DNA of 64,000 nt from SZAS-18 sp038322235 (GCA_038322235.1 JBBQFQ010000011.1:45296-109295); one strand, 5' to 3'; counted from the stretch's first letter, positions 54,276-63,535 are shown. The notes: generated by a model not told the origin, from the letters alone. Numbers and translations are program-made.

Positions 54276-57200
54276 ATGAAGACGACCTCCTCCGCTTCCT
54301 TACGCTCCGTCCGCGTTTCCCGCCCGCTCCGCCGCCTCAGCCCCGTCCTGTTTCTCTTTCGCGTGCTCTTGGGCTCGATGCTGGCCTTCGCCTCGACCGC
54401 CTGGGGCACTTCGCTTTTGATCGAAGACTTCAACTACCCCGCGGGGCAACTGCTGACGGCGAATGGGTGGACGGCGAGCAGCGGAGCAGGCACGAACGCG
54501 ATCACCGTGACCGCGCCCGGCTTGACCTACTCCGGGTACGCTTCGTCTGGCGTGGGGAATGCGGTCAGTCTCACGACGAGCGGCGAGGACGATGGACGGT
54601 CCTTTGCGACGACGACGACCGGCAGCGTTTACGCGGCGGCGATGGTCACGGTGAGTGCGGCGCAGACCGGGGGCGACTATTTCTTCCACTTCACCTCCGG
54701 CAGCTCCTTCTTCGCGCGTCTCTACGTCAAGAAGGATTCGGCCAGTGCCTCCTTCGCCTTCGGAATCTCGAAGACGAATGACGTCGCTGCGGCGGTCAGC
54801 TACACGCCGTTCTCCTACACGATCGGGACGACCTATCTGGTCGTCATCAAATACACGTTCAACCCCTCAACCGCCGACGACAGCGCTTCGCTTTTTATCA
54901 ATCCCGTTCCGGGCGCGGCCGAACCGGCCCCGACCGTTGGCCCCTTCACCTCTGCGCTCACGGACGCGACCAGCCTGACAGGCATCGCCCTCCGTCAGGG
55001 CACCGGGAGCTCCGCCCCCACCGTCCGCGTCGACGGCATTCGCGTCGCCACGACTTTCACGGAAGCCGCCTCGACCCCGACGTCCCCGCCGACCGTCACC
55101 TCCGCGGCGGCCACGAGCGTCGGCACGACCACGGCGACGCTGAACGGCAATGTCACCTCGGACGGCAACGCGACGATCTCCGATCGCGGCTTCGTCTACA
55201 AGACGAGCGCGGGCGCGACCATCGCCGATAACAAGACCGCCGTCGCCGGGACCACCGGAGCCTACACGCTGAGCCCCACGCTCGCGGTCAATACCCAATA
55301 CTTCTTCGCCGCCTACGCGATCAACTCCGCCGGCACGACGCTTTCGACGCCCGAGCTCAACTTCTGGACTCTGGCCAACGTCCCCACCGCGCCCACGGTC
55401 ATCAATCCGACGAACACGACGCTCGATGTCGCGATCGGAGCCGGCGACGGCAATCCCGCGACGACCACGTACGCGATCCACGAAACGACCGGAAATCTCT
55501 TCGTTCAAGCCGGCGGCGCGCTCGGCCCCGCCCCGGTTTTCCAGACCGCGGCCACTTGGGGCACCAAGACGGTCACCGGACTCGCGTCCGGCGCGACCTT
55601 CACCTTTGAGGTCGAGGCTCGAAACGGTGCCGCCGTCACGACGACGTTTGGGACGAGCACGAACGGCACAACGAACAACCCGACCGCTCCCGCGATCGTC
55701 ACCAGTGGCACGCTCTCGCCCTTCGTCTCGGATTTCGGCACGCCGTCGGTCGAGCAGTCGTTCACCGCGTCCGGCACGAACCTGACCGGCGACATCGTCG
55801 TCACCGCTCCGGGCAGCTTCGAAGTCTCCCTGGTATCCGGTGGCACCTACACGGCCAGCCTGAATCTCTCTCCCTCGAGCGGCACGGTGCCGAATACGTC
55901 GATCTTCGTCCGTCTCTCTGGCAGTGCCGCTGTCGGCACGCCGTCGGGAAATGTGACGCTCACCAGCCCGGGCGCCACGCCGGGTTCGGTCGCCGCGACC
56001 GGCACGGTCCGCCCGCTGGCTCCCTCCACGCAGGCGACGGGCGCGGTGGTTTTGGGCACGGCGACGACCACCGCCACGGTTTCCTGGACGCGCGGAAATG
56101 GCGCAAATGTTCTCGTGGTCATGAAGGCGGGCAGCGCGGTTTCCGGAGCGCCGGTGAACAGCACGGCCTATGTGGCCGACCCCGCTTTCGGCAACGGAGC
56201 GCAGATCGGGACCGGAAACTTCGTCGTCTACTCCGGCTCCGGCACGTCGGTGCCCGTCACGGCCCTCGCGGCGGGCACGGCCTACTTCGTTGCGGTCTAT
56301 GAGTTCAACGGCACCGGCTCCAACGTGACCTACAATCTGGGCGCGCCCGCGACCGCGAACGGCATCACCGTGCCGCCTGCACCAGGCACGCCCACGTTCT
56401 CCCTGGTCACGCCGAGCAGCTTTACCGCTACCTGGGCGGCCTCGACGGGAGCCGTGGATTACCGGCTTGATGTCGCGACGGACATTGGCTTCACGACCTT
56501 TGTCTCTGGCTATAATGATCTCACGGTGAGCGGAACGAGTCAGTCGGTCACCGGCCTCACCGCACTGACGCAGTATTTCGCCCGCGTCCGCGCGGTGAAT
56601 GCCGCGGGGACGAGCGCGAACAGCGGGATCCGCAATGGCACAACCGCGGGCCCGACCATCGCGTCCTTCGCGCCCCTGACCGGGCCCGTCGGTACCTCGG
56701 TGATCCTCACCGGGTCGAATCTGACCGGCGCGACGGCCGTCGCGTTTAACGGCACGCCGGCCGCGAGCTTCACCGTCGATTCGGCCACGCAGATCACCGC
56801 CGTGGTCGCGTCCGGGAGCACGAGCGGCCCGGTCTCCGCCACCGTCGCCGGTGCCACTGGGACGAGCACCGGCTCCTTCACCGTGACCGCGCCCGTGCTC
56901 GCAGGCTGGGATTTCCAGACCACCACGAGCGGGGGAACGGCCGTACTCGTAGCGCCGGCGACTCCGCTCGCCTACGCGGCAAACATTGGCACCGGCAATC
57001 TTTACCTCGACGGGACCAATGGCTCCAGCACCTGGGTTGCGGCCACGAGCGGGAATGAGGTGACGGGTTTCGGCGGCACGGCGGTCAATGCCGGGCCAGG
57101 GTTCTCGACCTCGACGACTTCACCCTCGTCGCTCGCTCTCGTCGGCGGCGCCGCTTCGGGCGGTGGCTTCCTCGCGAACGGCAAGGCCATCGTTTTCAAG

Positions 57201-58778
57201 GTGAACATGACCAGTCAGAAGGACCTGACGATCCTCTACGCGACGCAGAAATCCGGTGCGACCGGATTCACCACCCAGACGTGGGCGTACAGCGCCGATG
57301 GGACGACCTTTACCGACTTCTCCGCGCAATCGACCCTCCCCGCGAGCTTTGGCACGATCGCGCTCCCGGCCGTCCCCGCGTTGAACAACGTCGCGACGGC
57401 CTACGTGCGGCTGACCGTCACCGGAGCGACGGGCGCGTCCGGCAACAACCGCTTCGATAACGTCCAGTTCACCGCCACCCCGGTGATCACGCCGACGCTC
57501 GGGACCTTCACCGTTCCGGCCAAGGTGGTCGGGGACGCGCCCTTCCCGCTCACGCCGCCCAGCAGCAACAGCTCGGGCTCGTTTAGCTACGCGAGCAGCG
57601 ATCCCTCCGTGGCCACGATCAGCGGCGCAACGGTCACGGTCGTTGGCGTGGGCAGCTCCATCATCACCGCCACCCAGGCGCCTTCGGCCGATGGCACCTA
57701 CGGCACGGCCAGCGCGACGGCGACGCTCGTCGTCACCATGGGCACGCCCATCACGCCGACGCTCGGCACCTTCACGGTGCCCGGGGCGGTCTATGGGGAT
57801 GCCCCGTTCACGCTCACGCCTCCCTCGAGCGACAGCCCGGGCAGCTTCAGCTACCAGAGCAGTGATCCAACCGTCGCCACCGTCAGCGGCAGCACGCTGA
57901 CCGTCGTTGGCGTCGGCACGTCCACGATCACGGCGAATCAAGCCGCCACCACCGGCTACACCAGTGCCGCCACCACGGCGAGCTTCGTCGTGAGCGCGAA
58001 GCCGCTCAGCGTTGTCGCGAACGGCCAGGTGAAGGCGAAGGGCCAGCCGGATCCCATCTTCACCTACTCCGCGGGTGCGCTGGTCGGTTCAGATACCTTC
58101 TCCGGCTCCCTGAGCCGCGTCGCGGGCGAAAACCCGGGCCTCTACAGCATCACGCTCGGCTCGCTCTCGGCGGGCCCGAATTACTCGATCAGCTTCACCG
58201 GCGCCACCCTCGTCATCACCGGACCCACCCCCGGCAACGACGCCGTGTCGAAGCCGCGACTCACCGCGCCCGTGACCATTCCCGTGGCGACGCTCCTTGG
58301 GAACGACAGCCGGATCGATGCAGCCGGCACGGTGCAAAATAACGGCCTCAGCGTCACGGCAGTCGCTTCCGGCCCGACGAACACCGTCACCCTCAGCGGC
58401 GGGAGTGTGCACTTCACCGCGGATGGCACGTCCTCGGTGGACACGTTCACCTACACCGTGAGCGACGGCTCCACCACCGCGACGGCCACCGTCACCGTGA
58501 CGCTCGATCTGAACGCCGCCCCACTCGCGTTGAAGGTCGCGACGAAGGGAGTTGCGACGTTCGACGGCACGAACACGAGCATCACCGTGAACTTCACCGG
58601 CACGCCGAGTCAGACGTTCAACGTCCAATACACGACGAACCTCGCTCCCGCGGGGACGTGGATCGGCGGCACGCTCGTGGACAGTCCCGCGAACGGGACG
58701 TTCTCGGTGATCTTCACCGCCGCCGGCGATCAGACAGCCCTCTGGAACACGCAGATGTTCTACCGCGCCACGCAGTAG
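54276..58778 (+). CDS. 1500-residue modular surface protein (FN3, IPT/TIG, MBG and Ig-like)
   Basis: A very large secreted protein. Signal peptide (LFLFRVLLGSMLAFASTAWG, then TSLL), an N-terminal beta-sandwich region (about 55-270) resembling a LamG/lectin-like fold, fibronectin III-like modules (SAAATSVGTTTATLNGNVTS and others), an IPT/TIG domain (PTIASFAPLTGPVGTSVILT) and two near-identical Ig-like/BIG2-type repeats (TPTLGTFTVPAKVVGDAPF and TPTLGTFTVPGAVYGDAPF). An MBG-type domain (KPLSVVANGQVKAKGQPDP) and a cadherin-like module with VDTFTYTVSDGS follow. No PEP-CTERM or autotransporter tail is visible. Thr/Ser/Gly-rich composition fits an adhesin or matrix protein. Ends with a C-terminal beta domain, so its anchor is unknown. 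Confidence 0.82.
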   Translation: MKTTSSASLRSVRVSRPLRRLSPVLFLFRVLLGSMLAFASTAWGTSLLIEDFNYPAGQLLTANGWTASSGAGTNAITVTAPGLTYSGYASSGVGNAVSLTTSGEDDGRSFATTTTGSVYAAAMVTVSAAQTGGDYFFHFTSGSSFFARLYVKKDSASASFAFGISKTNDVAAAVSYTPFSYTIGTTYLVVIKYTFNPSTADDSASLFINPVPGAAEPAPTVGPFTSALTDATSLTGIALRQGTGSSAPTVRVDGIRVATTFTEAASTPTSPPTVTSAAATSVGTTTATLNGNVTSDGNATISDRGFVYKTSAGATIADNKTAVAGTTGAYTLSPTLAVNTQYFFAAYAINSAGTTLSTPELNFWTLANVPTAPTVINPTNTTLDVAIGAGDGNPATTTYAIHETTGNLFVQAGGALGPAPVFQTAATWGTKTVTGLASGATFTFEVEARNGAAVTTTFGTSTNGTTNNPTAPAIVTSGTLSPFVSDFGTPSVEQSFTASGTNLTGDIVVTAPGSFEVSLVSGGTYTASLNLSPSSGTVPNTSIFVRLSGSAAVGTPSGNVTLTSPGATPGSVAATGTVRPLAPSTQATGAVVLGTATTTATVSWTRGNGANVLVVMKAGSAVSGAPVNSTAYVADPAFGNGAQIGTGNFVVYSGSGTSVPVTALAAGTAYFVAVYEFNGTGSNVTYNLGAPATANGITVPPAPGTPTFSLVTPSSFTATWAASTGAVDYRLDVATDIGFTTFVSGYNDLTVSGTSQSVTGLTALTQYFARVRAVNAAGTSANSGIRNGTTAGPTIASFAPLTGPVGTSVILTGSNLTGATAVAFNGTPAASFTVDSATQITAVVASGSTSGPVSATVAGATGTSTGSFTVTAPVLAGWDFQTTTSGGTAVLVAPATPLAYAANIGTGNLYLDGTNGSSTWVAATSGNEVTGFGGTAVNAGPGFSTSTTSPSSLALVGGAASGGGFLANGKAIVFKVNMTSQKDLTILYATQKSGATGFTTQTWAYSADGTTFTDFSAQSTLPASFGTIALPAVPALNNVATAYVRLTVTGATGASGNNRFDNVQFTATPVITPTLGTFTVPAKVVGDAPFPLTPPSSNSSGSFSYASSDPSVATISGATVTVVGVGSSIITATQAPSADGTYGTASATATLVVTMGTPITPTLGTFTVPGAVYGDAPFTLTPPSSDSPGSFSYQSSDPTVATVSGSTLTVVGVGTSTITANQAATTGYTSAATTASFVVSAKPLSVVANGQVKAKGQPDPIFTYSAGALVGSDTFSGSLSRVAGENPGLYSITLGSLSAGPNYSISFTGATLVITGPTPGNDAVSKPRLTAPVTIPVATLLGNDSRIDAAGTVQNNGLSVTAVASGPTNTVTLSGGSVHFTADGTSSVDTFTYTVSDGSTTATATVTVTLDLNAAPLALKVATKGVATFDGTNTSITVNFTGTPSQTFNVQYTTNLAPAGTWIGGTLVDSPANGTFSVIFTAAGDQTALWNTQMFYRATQ

Positions 58779-58913
58779 CCGCTCCGGGGCTGGTCCGATG
58801 AATCGGGGACCGGCGCGGGCCTGCCCGCGCCCGCCGGGAGATTCGCGCAATCCTTCGAAGGTCCCCCGGCCCACCCGGCGGGTCGCGGAACCTTCCGAAG
58901 GTTCGTGGATCGT

Positions 58914-58939
58914 AAAAAGGGTTCGCGGAACCCTTTTTT
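58914..58939. terminator. bidirectional terminator-like hairpin 1 within the array
   Basis: A perfect 11-bp stem AAAAAGGGTTC/GAACCCTTTTT with loop GCG and a T run on the plus strand and a matching A run on the other side. It can act in both directions, between convergent genes ending at 58778 and 59347. Confidence 0.7.
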
Positions 58940-59075
58940 AGGTTCGTGGAACCCTCTGGAGGTTCCGCGTCCCTTCCGAAGGGGCAGGGAACCTTCCGAA
59001 GGTTCGCCAACTCTTCTGACGGTTCGCTGATCCTTCAAAGGGTTCGCGGATCGTCGAGACGGTTCGCGGATCCTC

Positions 59076-59100
59076 AAAAGGGTTCGCGGAACCCTTTTTT
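59076..59100. terminator. bidirectional terminator-like hairpin 2 within the array
   Basis: A 10-bp stem AAAAGGGTTC/GAACCCTTTT with loop GCG, followed by two further T residues. Same core as the hairpin at 58914; the two 21-nt units are identical. Confidence 0.65.
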
Positions 59101-59346
59101 AGGTTCGCTGGACCCTTTGGCGGTTCGCGGACCCGTCCGAAGGATCAACGAACCCTCTGAAGGATCGCGGAACCTTCGGAAGGGAGCGCGGACCGGCAGT
59201 CGTTGCGTCGGATCTGTCTTCGGAATGCCGAACCTCCTGGCGACGGGCGTCTTGCAGGAGACTTCGGCGGCAAGGCGCGACATTCGGATGGCGCGCATTC
59301 GGCGCGCCGCCGCCGGGAATTGATGTCTGGGTCGGTTGGCGGACCG

Positions 59347-60084
59347 CTATCTCGCCACCCGCGCCCGCCGCCGCCTGGTCCACGTCGCGGTCAGGGCGAG
59401 CGCGGCGAACGCGCCGGCGGCGATGGTCGCCGGTTCGGGCGCGGCGGCGACGTTGCCGTAGATATCCATGGTCGTATCAGCGCCTCGAAAATCCGTGATG
59501 CTCACCCCGGGGAGGATCTCGTACGCATTGTTCCCGCCCGTTCCGAAGTGCTGCAGCATGAAGCTCTGGTAGCCGTTGGGCGAGAAGTTCAGGATCGGGG
59601 CGATTCCGACAAAGTACGTTCCCGCCGGGAGCGAGATATTCACGGGAATCGTGTAGACCACCGAGAGCGTGTTGTAGGCGTTAAACGGGGCCGAGATCAC
59701 GCTGCCGGTGGGCACCATGACCGTGGTGACGTCGCCCTGCAGCGCCGAACCGGAGGCCACCACGGCGGCGATGGAGGTGAAAATACTGATCCGAAAGCCC
59801 GAGATGCTCGCGAGCGCGGCCCCGCTGAAGTTGGAGGTGAAGGCAGCATCGATCCGCGTGAGCGTCGCGGTGCTGGCGAGGGTGAAGTCGTCGACCATCA
59901 TGCCGTTGCTGGAGCTGAACGCCGGCTCGAAGATCTGGGCATTGCCCGAAGAGACGCTCGTCAACGCAGGATCGAGCTGGTGCAGCAAAAGCTGCTGGGC
60001 GTCCGTCCGTGGGGCGGCGGTGACGGAGAGGGCGAGGGCCAGGATGGCGCCGGCGAGGCGCGCGCTTGAGGAGACGGGGATCAT
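59347..60084 (-). CDS. PEP-CTERM sorting-domain protein
   Basis: A 245-residue secreted protein. Signal peptide (LAGAILALALSVTAAPR), a beta-rich region (about 30-215), and the PEP-CTERM tail APEPATIAAGAFAALA followed by a hydrophobic stretch and an Arg-rich end (TWTRRRRARVAR). Such tails are recognised by exosortase (EpsH) and cleaved during export to the surface in Verrucomicrobiota and others. No exosortase gene is in the window. The beta region (ISIFTSIAAVVASGSA, PAGTYFVGIAP) looks like a small adhesin-like domain of unknown function. Confidence 0.87.
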   Translation of the reverse strand: MIPVSSSARLAGAILALALSVTAAPRTDAQQLLLHQLDPALTSVSSGNAQIFEPAFSSSNGMMVDDFTLASTATLTRIDAAFTSNFSGAALASISGFRISIFTSIAAVVASGSALQGDVTTVMVPTGSVISAPFNAYNTLSVVYTIPVNISLPAGTYFVGIAPILNFSPNGYQSFMLQHFGTGGNNAYEILPGVSITDFRGADTTMDIYGNVAAAPEPATIAAGAFAALALTATWTRRRRARVAR

Positions 60085-60195
60085 GTCCAGTGGGGTAGGA
60101 CTCGGATCATCGCCGGGTTCCCAGCGGGCACCCGCATTCTGTGACGAGCGCGCGGAATTCTGTGACGAGCGCAGCCTGGCGCCTGAAACTAGAGG

Positions 60196-61137
60196 TCAGA
60201 GCGCCGCCCGCAGCCGCGCGGCTTCGACGGCCGGGGTGCTGCCGAACAGGCGCTTGAACTCGCGGCTGAACTGCGAGGCGCTGGCGTAGCCCACCCGGCT
60301 CGCGGCGGGACTGGCGCCCACGCCTTCGTGCACCATGAGGAGGCGGGCCTTGTGCAGGCGGATGGTCTTCACGTAGTCGAGCGGCGGGGTGGAGGTGGCT
60401 GCTTTGAACTTGAGGTGGAAGTTCGAGACGCTCATCCCCGCGTGCCGCGCCAGATCTTCGACGCGCAACGCTTGCGCGTAATCCGCGTGGATCCGCCGCA
60501 GGGCGCGCGCGATCTGGCCGAAGTGCCCATCCTGCGCGGCGAGGGCGCGCAGGGTCGCGCTGCGCTCGCCACGGAGAACGCGATAGGTGATCTCCCGGAC
60601 GAGCCCGGGACCGAGGATGCGGGCGTCCGCCTCCGAGGCCAGGCACGCCGCGAGCCGGGTGGCCGCGTCGCGCAGTCCGGCATCCAGCGGCGTGGCGTAA
60701 ATGCCGCGCGGAACCTCCGCGGTGGGAACGCCCGGGATGGCGCCGTGCATGGCCACCAGCAGGTCGGCCACGAGCGCGGGCTCGACGCGAATGGAGAGAC
60801 CGAGCATCGGCTCTTCCACGCTGGCCTCGACCTCGCACTCGAAAGGCAGCGGCACGGACAACACGAGGTAGTGCTCGGCGTCGTAGGTAAAGACTTCGCT
60901 TCCGAGGTAACCGCGCTTCCGTCCCTGCGCGACGATGACGATGCTGGGGTCGTAGACGATCGGTGCCCGGGGGGTACTTCGCGTGGCGCGCATGAAGCGC
61001 ACGCCCTCGAGCCGCGATTCGCTGAGGCCCTGGCCGCGGGCGAGTCGGCCGATGATCTCCGCGAGGGAATCACCCGGGGAAGGAATGGGATCGGCTGAGG
61101 GCATCATCGCGAGGATCGTGTTACGATTCCCCCGCAT
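60196..61137 (-). CDS. AraC-family transcriptional regulator
   Basis: A 313-residue regulator with an AraC N-terminal-type cupin domain (about 20-190, with PIVYDPSIVIVAQGRKRGY) and a C-terminal pair of HTH motifs (about 205-310: LARHAGMSVSNFHLKFKAAT and VGYASASQFSREFKRLFG). This cupin/HTH combination is typical of AraC regulators encoded next to an aldo/keto reductase. It is divergent from the reductase gene with 81 bp between starts, so it probably controls it. ATG 61107 is an alternative start. Confidence 0.9.
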   Translation of the reverse strand: MRGNRNTILAMMPSADPIPSPGDSLAEIIGRLARGQGLSESRLEGVRFMRATRSTPRAPIVYDPSIVIVAQGRKRGYLGSEVFTYDAEHYLVLSVPLPFECEVEASVEEPMLGLSIRVEPALVADLLVAMHGAIPGVPTAEVPRGIYATPLDAGLRDAATRLAACLASEADARILGPGLVREITYRVLRGERSATLRALAAQDGHFGQIARALRRIHADYAQALRVEDLARHAGMSVSNFHLKFKAATSTPPLDYVKTIRLHKARLLMVHEGVGASPAASRVGYASASQFSREFKRLFGSTPAVEAARLRAAL

Positions 61138-61218
61138 TGTCAGGTGCTCGCGGCGGTGCGGAGAGAATCAGGCAAGACTCCCGGAGGATCAGGGCTGGAG
61201 CTCCGCCGGGGCATTTGC

Positions 61219-62238
61219 ATGGTTCGAGTCGTGAAACCCACTCCCTTTCCGCAACGAAAACTCGGCTCCAGCGACCTGCACGTCTCCGCCCTCGGGCTCG
61301 GCTGCATGGGCATGAGCGAGTTCTACGATCCTGCCAGCCAGGACGACGCCGAATCCATCCGCGTGATCCACCGCTTCCTCGACGCAGGCGGAAACTTCCT
61401 CGACACCGCTGACATGTACGGAGTCGGCCGGAACGAGGAACTCGTCGGCCGCGCCATCGCCGGTCGGCGGGACGACGTCATCCTCGCCACGAAATTCGCC
61501 AACGTCCGCGGGCCAAAAGGCGAGTTCCTCGGGGTGCGCGGGGACGCTGCGTATGTCCGCGAGTCCTGCGACGCCAGCCTGCGCCGGCTGGGCGTCGATG
61601 TGATCGACCTTTACTATCAACACCGGGTCGATCCGAAGGTGCCGATCGAGGAAACGATCGGCGCGATGGCCGAGCTCGTGTGCGCCGGAAAGGTCCGGTA
61701 TCTCGGGATGTCCGAGGCCGCGCCCGGCACCATCCGGCGGGCCGCGGCCGTTCATCCCATCGCGGCGCTCCAGACGGAGTATTCGCTCTGGAGCCGTGAG
61801 CCCGAGGACGAAATCCTGCCGACCGTGCGCGAACTCGGCATCGGATTCGTCGCCTACAGCCCGCTGGGACGCGGTTTCCTCACCGGGCAGTTTAAGAGCA
61901 TCGATGATTTGCCCGCCGACGACTACCGCCGCCACGCCCCTCGCTTTCAAGGCGAGAACTTCGCGAAGAACCTCGCCCTCGTTCGGGAGATCGAGGCGCT
62001 GGCGTACGCGCGCGGGTGCACGCCGGGTCAGTTCGCGCTCGCCTGGGTGCTGGCCCAGGGTCAGGACCTCATTCCCATCCCGGGAACCAAGCGCGCGGCC
62101 TACTTGGATGAGAATCTCGCTGCGGCCACGATCGAGCTCACGCCCGCGGAGTTGGCCCGGATCAACGAGTTGCTCCCCGCCGGCAGCAGCGCCGGCGAGC
62201 GGTATCCGGCGCAGTCCATGCAGGCGGTGAATCGGTGA
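61219..62238 (+). CDS. aldo/keto reductase
   Basis: A 339-residue NAD(P)H-dependent reductase. The catalytic tetrad is visible: Asp and Tyr in FLDTADMYGVGRNE, Lys in ILATKFANV, and His in YYQHRVDP. GKVRYLGMSEA and AYSPLGRGFLTGQF are diagnostic, and IPIPGTKRAAYLDEN binds the nucleotide phosphate. It acts on carbonyl compounds, probably detoxification or sugar/steroid reduction; substrate unknown. Start at ATG 61219; a longer in-frame extension begins near the AraC gene start. Confidence 0.94.
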   Translation: MVRVVKPTPFPQRKLGSSDLHVSALGLGCMGMSEFYDPASQDDAESIRVIHRFLDAGGNFLDTADMYGVGRNEELVGRAIAGRRDDVILATKFANVRGPKGEFLGVRGDAAYVRESCDASLRRLGVDVIDLYYQHRVDPKVPIEETIGAMAELVCAGKVRYLGMSEAAPGTIRRAAAVHPIAALQTEYSLWSREPEDEILPTVRELGIGFVAYSPLGRGFLTGQFKSIDDLPADDYRRHAPRFQGENFAKNLALVREIEALAYARGCTPGQFALAWVLAQGQDLIPIPGTKRAAYLDENLAAATIELTPAELARINELLPAGSSAGERYPAQSMQAVNR

Positions 62239-62319
62239 GGCTGCAACGCGAAGACCGCGGGGGCGCCCGGATCTTTGGTTCGTTTTGACGAACTTTTTTC
62301 GGTTCCTAGCGTCCCGCCC

Positions 62320-62540
62320 ATGAGCATCTCCTCCGAGGTGGGCGCGATCCAGCGCGCCTCACGCCCGCCGGGCGGGACGCGGTCACGGCGCGCTCGCCGA
62401 TCGACGCGGACCGCGTTCGCTCGCTGCTCGCCGAACTCGCGGCGGAAGAGCGCCGGCAGGTCGTGACCGGTCTGGCCCTGCTGGCCGGGGCCGCCCGGAA
62501 GTTCCGCGAACGGACCGCCGGAATGAAGGAGGGGAAATGA
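62320..62540 (+). pseudogene. MarR-family regulator remnant with internal deletion
   Basis: Two MarR pieces remain. ATG 62320 starts MSISSEVGAIQRA, like the N-terminus of MarR proteins. From 62358, in a frame two bases ahead, the C-terminal part LTPAGRDAVTARSPIDAD, then VRSLLAELAAEERRQVV and TGLALLAGAARKF reads to TGA 62540. The central DNA-binding wing, normally about 80 residues, is missing and the frame is shifted, so no functional regulator is made. The stop overlaps the ATG of the next gene, a layout usual for marR-SRPBCC pairs. Confidence 0.8.
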
Positions 62541-63052
62541 AGACGGCGTTGCTGATGGTCGCCTGGACGATCGGAGCGCTCGTCGCGCTGGGTTTGCTCG
62601 CGTGGCTCGCGGGCAGCGCCCTCCCGGCGGAACACGTTTCCGAGGCGAAACGTCTGCTGCCCGCGCCAGCGGAGCGGGTCGCGCATTTGATCCGGGACGT
62701 GGAGGCGCAGCCGCGCTGGCGAACGGGGGTCACTGGAATTGAGGTGCTCCAGCGCGGGGAGGGGAGCTGGCGGTATCGGGAGTCGGGCAAGAACGGCGTC
62801 ATCACCTTCGCTGTTTCGGAACTGGACCCCGGGAAGCGCTTCGAGAGCCGGATCGATGACGAAACCCTTCCGTTTGGCGGGCGGTGGATCATCACCCTGC
62901 ACCCTGAGGGCGGCGCCACCCGCCTGAGGATTCGCGAGGAAGGCATCGTCCGGCCACCACTCTTCCGGTTCTTGAGCCGCTTTGTCTTCGGACACGGCAC
63001 GACTATCCGCTCCTACCTCGACGACGCCGCCCGCGCGGCGGAAGGGAGGTAG
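62537..63052 (+). CDS. SRPBCC/START-superfamily protein with membrane anchor
   Basis: A 171-residue protein with an N-terminal helix (ALLMVAWTIGALVALGLLAWLA) and a helix-grip (SRPBCC, polyketide cyclase-like) domain: LLPAPAERVAHLIRDVEAQP, GSWRYRESGKNGVITFAV and GGRWIITLHPEGGATRLRI. Such proteins bind hydrophobic ligands. One of few genes here with a strong Shine-Dalgarno (GGAGGGG ending 3 nt before the ATG). The start overlaps the broken marR stop, suggesting the pair was once an operon with its own regulator. Confidence 0.85.
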   Translation: MKTALLMVAWTIGALVALGLLAWLAGSALPAEHVSEAKRLLPAPAERVAHLIRDVEAQPRWRTGVTGIEVLQRGEGSWRYRESGKNGVITFAVSELDPGKRFESRIDDETLPFGGRWIITLHPEGGATRLRIREEGIVRPPLFRFLSRFVFGHGTTIRSYLDDAARAAEGR

Positions 63053-63140
63053 TGGAATGGAACGTCGGGTCCGCTCGCACACGGCGTGAAACTTGCATCC
63101 GCAGTCGCGGGTCACGTCGAATGACGGACGCGAGGAATTC

Positions 63141-63425
63141 ATGCCATTTCGCCCGCCGCCTCTCGAGACCCCGCCGACGCCCGCCATCATCCACGTGAAG
63201 GATCTCTTCACGCATTCCCGTTCCATTCGGGGGAACGTGCGGATCGCGGAGGAGCCAGACATCTTCTGGCCCGAGCGGAGCGCGGATATTGGGGATTTTC
63301 CGTGCTCCAGTCGCTACGAAGGCTTCATCGAATACCCGGCGATTTCCGCCCGCTGCGAAGTGCGGATGGTCCGCGTGCTGGGCCGCAAGAACGCGCGCTT
63401 TCTGCGCTTCGAGACGATGATCTGA
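63141..63425 (+). CDS. small protein of unknown function
   Basis: A 94-residue open frame with GC-rich third codon positions like its neighbours. GAGGA ends 4 nt before the ATG. The product starts MPFRPPPLETPPTPAII and has VKDLFTHSRSIRGN and EVRMVRVLGRKNARFLRFE. No family is recognised. An in-frame extension to 63093 is possible. It lies on the same strand, 88 bp after the SRPBCC gene. Confidence 0.55.
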   Translation: MPFRPPPLETPPTPAIIHVKDLFTHSRSIRGNVRIAEEPDIFWPERSADIGDFPCSSRYEGFIEYPAISARCEVRMVRVLGRKNARFLRFETMI

Positions 63426-63535
63426 GTTCGAGCGGCTGGGCTCGCGGCGTTTGCGCGAGCCCTCGACCGAGCGCGAGCGTTGGCGTTGTGCATCTCGCGG
63501 CCGAGCTCACGATTTTGCTGGGAGGGAACGATCAA

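Larger units (their letters stand above)
58841..59182. repeat. 17-unit 20-bp tandem hairpin array
   Basis: Seventeen consecutive, partly diverged units of 20 bp (two of 21), each close to GTTCGCGGAACCCTTCGAAG. Unit boundaries fall at 58841, 58861, 58881, 58901, 58921, 58942 and so on to 59163. Each unit contains the short palindrome GGTTCGCGGAACC. The period is not a multiple of three, so it is not coding. It fills the gap between the convergent surface-protein and PEP-CTERM genes (58779-59346). The other 226 bases of that gap show nothing I recognise. Confidence 0.9.

Noticed and set aside
58841..59182. CRISPR array
   Set aside because: The units are directly contiguous with a 20-bp period and no distinct spacers, and no cas gene is in the window.
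58714..59323. Open frames crossing the 20-bp array on both strands
   Set aside because: They stay open because the repeat unit has no stop codon in any frame. The repeat period (20) is not a multiple of three and the products are Arg/Ser/Gly/Pro repeats.
60328..61098. Plus-strand 256-codon frame opposite the AraC gene
   Set aside because: It is a shadow of the AraC regulator, whose HTH and cupin motifs are clear on the minus strand.
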